Shown piece by piece: positions 6,808-8,915 of a DNA stretch of 8,915 bases. The DNA comes from Methylobacterium sp. Lineage in GTDB: Bacteria; Pseudomonadota; Alphaproteobacteria; Rhizobiales; Beijerinckiaceae. The notes under the pieces were generated by a model. That model was given only the letters and a program-made list of their open reading frames with translations. It ran no database searches and was not told where the DNA came from. Location of the stretch: positions 1 through 8,915 of the forward strand of contig JADCCH010000150.1 in assembly GCA_020252865.1 (NCBI GenBank). The letters are read 5' to 3'. Position 1 is the first letter of the stretch, and every line of letters starts with the position of its first letter. Position numbers and translations under genes: made by a program.

Positions 6808-6884
6808 GCAGTCGTAGCTCAGTTGGTTAGAGCGTCGGATTGTGGCTCCGAAGGTCGGTGGTTCAAGTCCACCCGACTGTACCA
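6808..6884 (+). tRNA. tRNA-His (anticodon GTG)
   Basis: A complete cloverleaf of 77 bases with encoded CCA. The acceptor stem is GCAGTCG/CGACTGT, with a G1-U72 wobble at the end and discriminator A (6881). The D arm is GCTCAGTTGGTTAGAGC. The anticodon stem is TCGGA/TCCGA with loop TTGTGGC, giving GTG at 6842-6844. The T arm is GGTGG-TTCAAGT-CCACC. Most histidine tRNAs have an extra encoded G at -1 facing C73; here the base before G1 is T (6807) and position 73 is A. This departure is known for a subgroup of alphaproteobacteria with a matching variant histidyl-tRNA synthetase, so the gene is judged functional. Confidence 0.96.
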
Positions 6885-6976
6885 TTCCCCAAAGCCACGT
6901 CATCACCCCAACCTTTCCCGGCTGAGCCCGTTCCAGGCGGGCATGCCTGCGCCTCGTCCCCGGTTGCGAATCGGCC

Positions 6977-7005
6977 AATAAGAAAACCCGGGCCGAAGCC
7001 CGGGT
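6977..7005 (-). terminator. Intrinsic terminator of the PPTase-TerC operon
   Basis: Read on the minus strand, ACCCGGGC (7005-6998), a TTCG tetraloop, and GCCCGGGT (6993-6986) form a perfect eight-pair stem followed by TTTCTTATT. It lies 30 bases after the TerC stop. The plus strand lacks a T-tract after the stem, so it is unlikely to end tRNA-His transcription. Confidence 0.92.
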
Positions 7006-7034
7006 CGATGATCTCGCAGCGATGGCCGGATGGA

Positions 7035-7787
7035 TCAGACCGCTTCGGCCTTCCTGCCCTTCACGATGCGGCCGATGCCCAGCACAGCCGCCGCTCCCAC
7101 AACGGCCGCGCCGTAGAAGATGACCGCGATCGGCATGATCTTCGACACCATCCCGCCATGGCCGTCGGATTCCTGCACATTCGTCAGGTAGGCGGGGTTC
7201 AGGGCCTTGATCCAATCCATCACGATCGGGTCGGTCACCAGCATCTCGCCGGCGATCCAGCCGAGCAGCGCCGCACCGCCCCAGACGATGACGGGGAAGC
7301 GGTCGATCAGGGTCGAGAGAAGCTGCGAGCCGAAGATGATCAACGGGATCGACAGCAGCAGGCCGAAGACGAAGAGCCAGATATTGCCGCCCGCCGCCGC
7401 CGCGATGGCGAGAACGTTGTCGAGGCTCATCACGGCATCGGCAATGGCGATGGTGCGCACGGCCCGCCAGAGATTATCGCTCGATTCAACGCTATGCGCG
7501 TCCTCATCCTCGCCCACGGCCAGCTTCACGCCGATCCACAGCAGCAGAAGGCCGCCCACCACCTTCAGGAAGGGCACGTTGAGCAGGTAGGTGATGAAGA
7601 TCGCGAAGATGATGCGCAAGCCGATCGCAGCGCCGGCACCCAGGATCATGCCCATGCGGCGCTGTTCCGGCGGAAGCGCGCGGCAGGCCAGCGCGATCAC
7701 CACGGCATTGTCTCCCGAGAGCAGGAGATCGATCCAGATGATCTTGAACAGCGGTGCCAGATACGGCGTGATCGATTCCATGGTCAT
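7035..7787 (-). CDS. TerC/YjbE-family integral membrane protein
   Basis: A 250-residue inner-membrane protein with about seven hydrophobic helices. It carries the two family signatures in its internal repeats: LSGDNAVVIALA (D26, N27) and MSLDNVLAIAAAA (D123, N124), with D117 in IADAV just before. These acidic helix residues are thought to bind metal; relatives (TerC, YkoY, MeeF/MeeY, Alx) are linked to tellurite resistance and to Mn2+ export, so metal efflux is the likely role. A cytoplasmic acidic loop (GEDEDAHSVESS, about 92-103) follows the third helix. Start choice: the ATG at 7787 follows AGGG with a short spacer; the ATG at 7781 is possible. The start lies one base after the stop of the upstream PPTase gene, whose last codons carry the ribosome binding site. 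There is therefore no room for the yybP-ykoY manganese riboswitch that controls many relatives. Confidence 0.9.
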   Translation of the reverse strand: MTMESITPYLAPLFKIIWIDLLLSGDNAVVIALACRALPPEQRRMGMILGAGAAIGLRIIFAIFITYLLNVPFLKVVGGLLLLWIGVKLAVGEDEDAHSVESSDNLWRAVRTIAIADAVMSLDNVLAIAAAAGGNIWLFVFGLLLSIPLIIFGSQLLSTLIDRFPVIVWGGAALLGWIAGEMLVTDPIVMDWIKALNPAYLTNVQESDGHGGMVSKIMPIAVIFYGAAVVGAAAVLGIGRIVKGRKAEAV

Positions 7788-7788
7788 T

Positions 7789-8625
7789 CTATCCCTGTTG
7801 GCGTAGCGGGGCGGCCGGCCCTCGCACAGTGGATTGTGCCACTGCGACACTCACGCGCCGCGTTTCCCCACGCTCATCCCCGTCTGAACGCGAGACAAAC
7901 ACGCGAAGCGCCTCGCACGTCAAGATCGACAGGCGGGCCTGCTCAGAAGAATCCGCCATCTTTTCGCCCGAATTCGCCCAATCGCGGATATCCACATCCT
8001 CGCAGGAAAGTCCGGGAAGAACGATCTGCTCGGGCGTGATGCGGAAGCCTTGCCCGATCGCCTTCACGATCGCTTCCTTGGCCGTCCAGATTCGGAGGAA
8101 GCCGCAAGCGCGCAACGCATCGGGCTGCGCGGCGAGCCAGGCGCGCTCGTCTTCCCGCAGGACATTGAACGGAATGACGAGGTTCGGCACTTCGATTTCG
8201 AGATCGATGCCGATCGGCCGATCGGCGATGCCGATCAGCGCCAGAGCCTCGCGGGCCGCAAAGGAGAGGTGAAATCCGAGGCCTGCGCGCTCGAGAACCG
8301 GACGCCCCCGAACGTCTTTCGCCACCAGAACATCAGCCGGCTTCACCCCGCGTGCCTCTGCGACCACCTGCCGCGCCAGCCGTCGCCGTGCGAGCCAACC
8401 GTCGCGTTGCAGGCCTGCCGGGAGCATCTGCGCCTGTTCTTTCTCCTCCGGCATGGCCGGGCAGAGTCCCGGCGGCAGATGCGCGAGATCGGCAAAAAAC
8501 CAGATGAATCCCGTGCGTTGCAGCCTTTCGCCCAGTTCGGCCGGCGGCGTGCCGAGACCGGCTGGCATCTCGGCCTCGCCATGGCGCAGGGCATCATGCG
8601 GAAGCTTCGGCGGCAAGGCGGGCAT
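7789..8625 (-). CDS. Sfp-type 4'-phosphopantetheinyl transferase
   Basis: A 278-residue cytoplasmic enzyme that moves phosphopantetheine from coenzyme A to a serine of acyl or peptidyl carrier proteins. Motifs in order: VRGRPVLE (105-112); FHLSFA (118-123), corresponding to the family FNLSHS; IGIDLEIE (139-144) with the Mg2+-binding acidic residues D141 and E143; and FLRIWTAKEAIVKAIGQG (166-183) with W170, K173, E174 and K178. The two pseudo-symmetric halves and the length fit the Sfp rather than the short AcpS type. The second position of the S-H-S motif is changed to F-A. Start choice: the ATG at 8625 follows AGGA with a five-base spacer. The frame stays open upstream to the window end, but that part is arginine-rich and not protein-like. 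No polyketide, peptide or fatty-acid synthase gene lies in the window, so the target carrier is unknown. Confidence 0.87.
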   Translation of the reverse strand: MPALPPKLPHDALRHGEAEMPAGLGTPPAELGERLQRTGFIWFFADLAHLPPGLCPAMPEEKEQAQMLPAGLQRDGWLARRRLARQVVAEARGVKPADVLVAKDVRGRPVLERAGLGFHLSFAAREALALIGIADRPIGIDLEIEVPNLVIPFNVLREDERAWLAAQPDALRACGFLRIWTAKEAIVKAIGQGFRITPEQIVLPGLSCEDVDIRDWANSGEKMADSSEQARLSILTCEALRVFVSRSDGDERGETRRVSVAVAQSTVRGPAAPLRQQG

Positions 8626-8915
8626 GCTGGTCCTGGAACCCCTCGATGCGCGGGAGGCGGGGCCTCGTGGCGGGATGCGCCGTTTATGCGCTTGCCGCCG
8701 GCGGCACCAGAAGCCTAGAACAACTCGGAGCGCGGTCCTACCGAAGAAAACGGACCGTTGCTCCAGAGGGAGACGGGCGCTGGCGCCCGGATGGTGAGTG
8801 TCGGATCTGTCCATGGGGATGCCCAAACCGGCCAACCGGCCGAAAGTTGCGCTTTTTGCAACCTGCCTCGTTGATTTCCTGCGCCCCTCCGTGGGTTTCG
8901 CCGCCGCGAAGCTGC
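8626..8915. other. Right-end region without a supported gene
   Basis: About 290 bp upstream of the PPTase gene. I see short inverted repeats: CGGTCC/GGACCG (8733-8738 and 8752-8757), CGGGCGC-TG-GCGCCCG (8774-8789), and GTTGC/GCAAC (8846-8850 and 8858-8862). There is also a short direct repeat CCGGCCAACCGGCC near 8828-8841. None has a terminator-like T-tract at the right place. The minus-strand frame in phase with the PPTase is open throughout, but its product is Arg/Ser-rich without family features. The operon promoter should lie here, but I cannot fix it with confidence. Confidence 0.4.

Noticed and set aside
6926..6942. Hairpin GCCCG/CGGGC after tRNA-His as a terminator
   Set aside because: Only five pairs and no T-tract follows on the plus strand, so it does not qualify as an intrinsic terminator.
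7788..7830. yybP-ykoY manganese riboswitch before the TerC gene
   Set aside because: The TerC start is one base from the PPTase stop, leaving no leader for a riboswitch.

Overview
The window looks like a piece of chromosome from a GC-rich alphaproteobacterium, most likely of the Rhizobiales (Hyphomicrobiales) type. The signs are a FixJ-class regulator paired with a DctS-like kinase, a Phasin_2-type granule protein, protocatechuate catabolism, and a histidine tRNA gene with no G at position -1 and A instead of C at position 73. That tRNA state is known from a subgroup of alphaproteobacteria. The placement is inferred from these features, not from a database search.

Layout, left to right. (1) 1-602, plus strand: the 3' part of pcaG, the alpha subunit of protocatechuate 3,4-dioxygenase; its start lies outside the window. 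(2) 609-3250, minus strand: a two-gene phosphorelay operon, a membrane PAS histidine kinase (1235-3250) followed by a FixJ/LuxR-type response regulator (609-1238). They overlap by four bases (GTGA), and the regulator ends only 6 bp from the convergent pcaG stop. (3) 3381-5069, minus strand: a YbaL/Kef-type cation:proton antiporter with a C-terminal RCK/TrkA-N domain, starting at GTG. (4) 5070-5568: about 500 bp with no convincing gene but with several palindromes. (5) 5569-5643, minus strand: tRNA-Thr(GGT). (6) 5836-6690, plus strand: a phasin with a long Pro/Ala/Lys/Glu-rich N-terminal extension, preceded by two TGC-N3-GCA boxes over a plausible promoter and followed by a strong intrinsic terminator. 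(7) 6808-6884, plus strand: tRNA-His(GTG). (8) 7035-8625, minus strand: an operon of an Sfp-type 4'-phosphopantetheinyl transferase followed, after one base, by a TerC/YjbE-family membrane protein, ended by a TTCG-loop terminator. (9) 8626-8915: no gene I can support.

Most of this is ordinary core or housekeeping sequence. The genes belong to separate units (aromatic catabolism, two-component signalling, cation/pH homeostasis, carbon-storage granules, metal export, carrier-protein activation), and I see no transposase, integrase, CRISPR array or phage gene. The parts most worth a second look are the pentapeptide-repeat extension of the phasin with its putative PhaR-type operators, the unusual tRNA-His, and the inverted repeats in two intergenic regions. 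I found nothing that clearly makes up a new multi-gene system.
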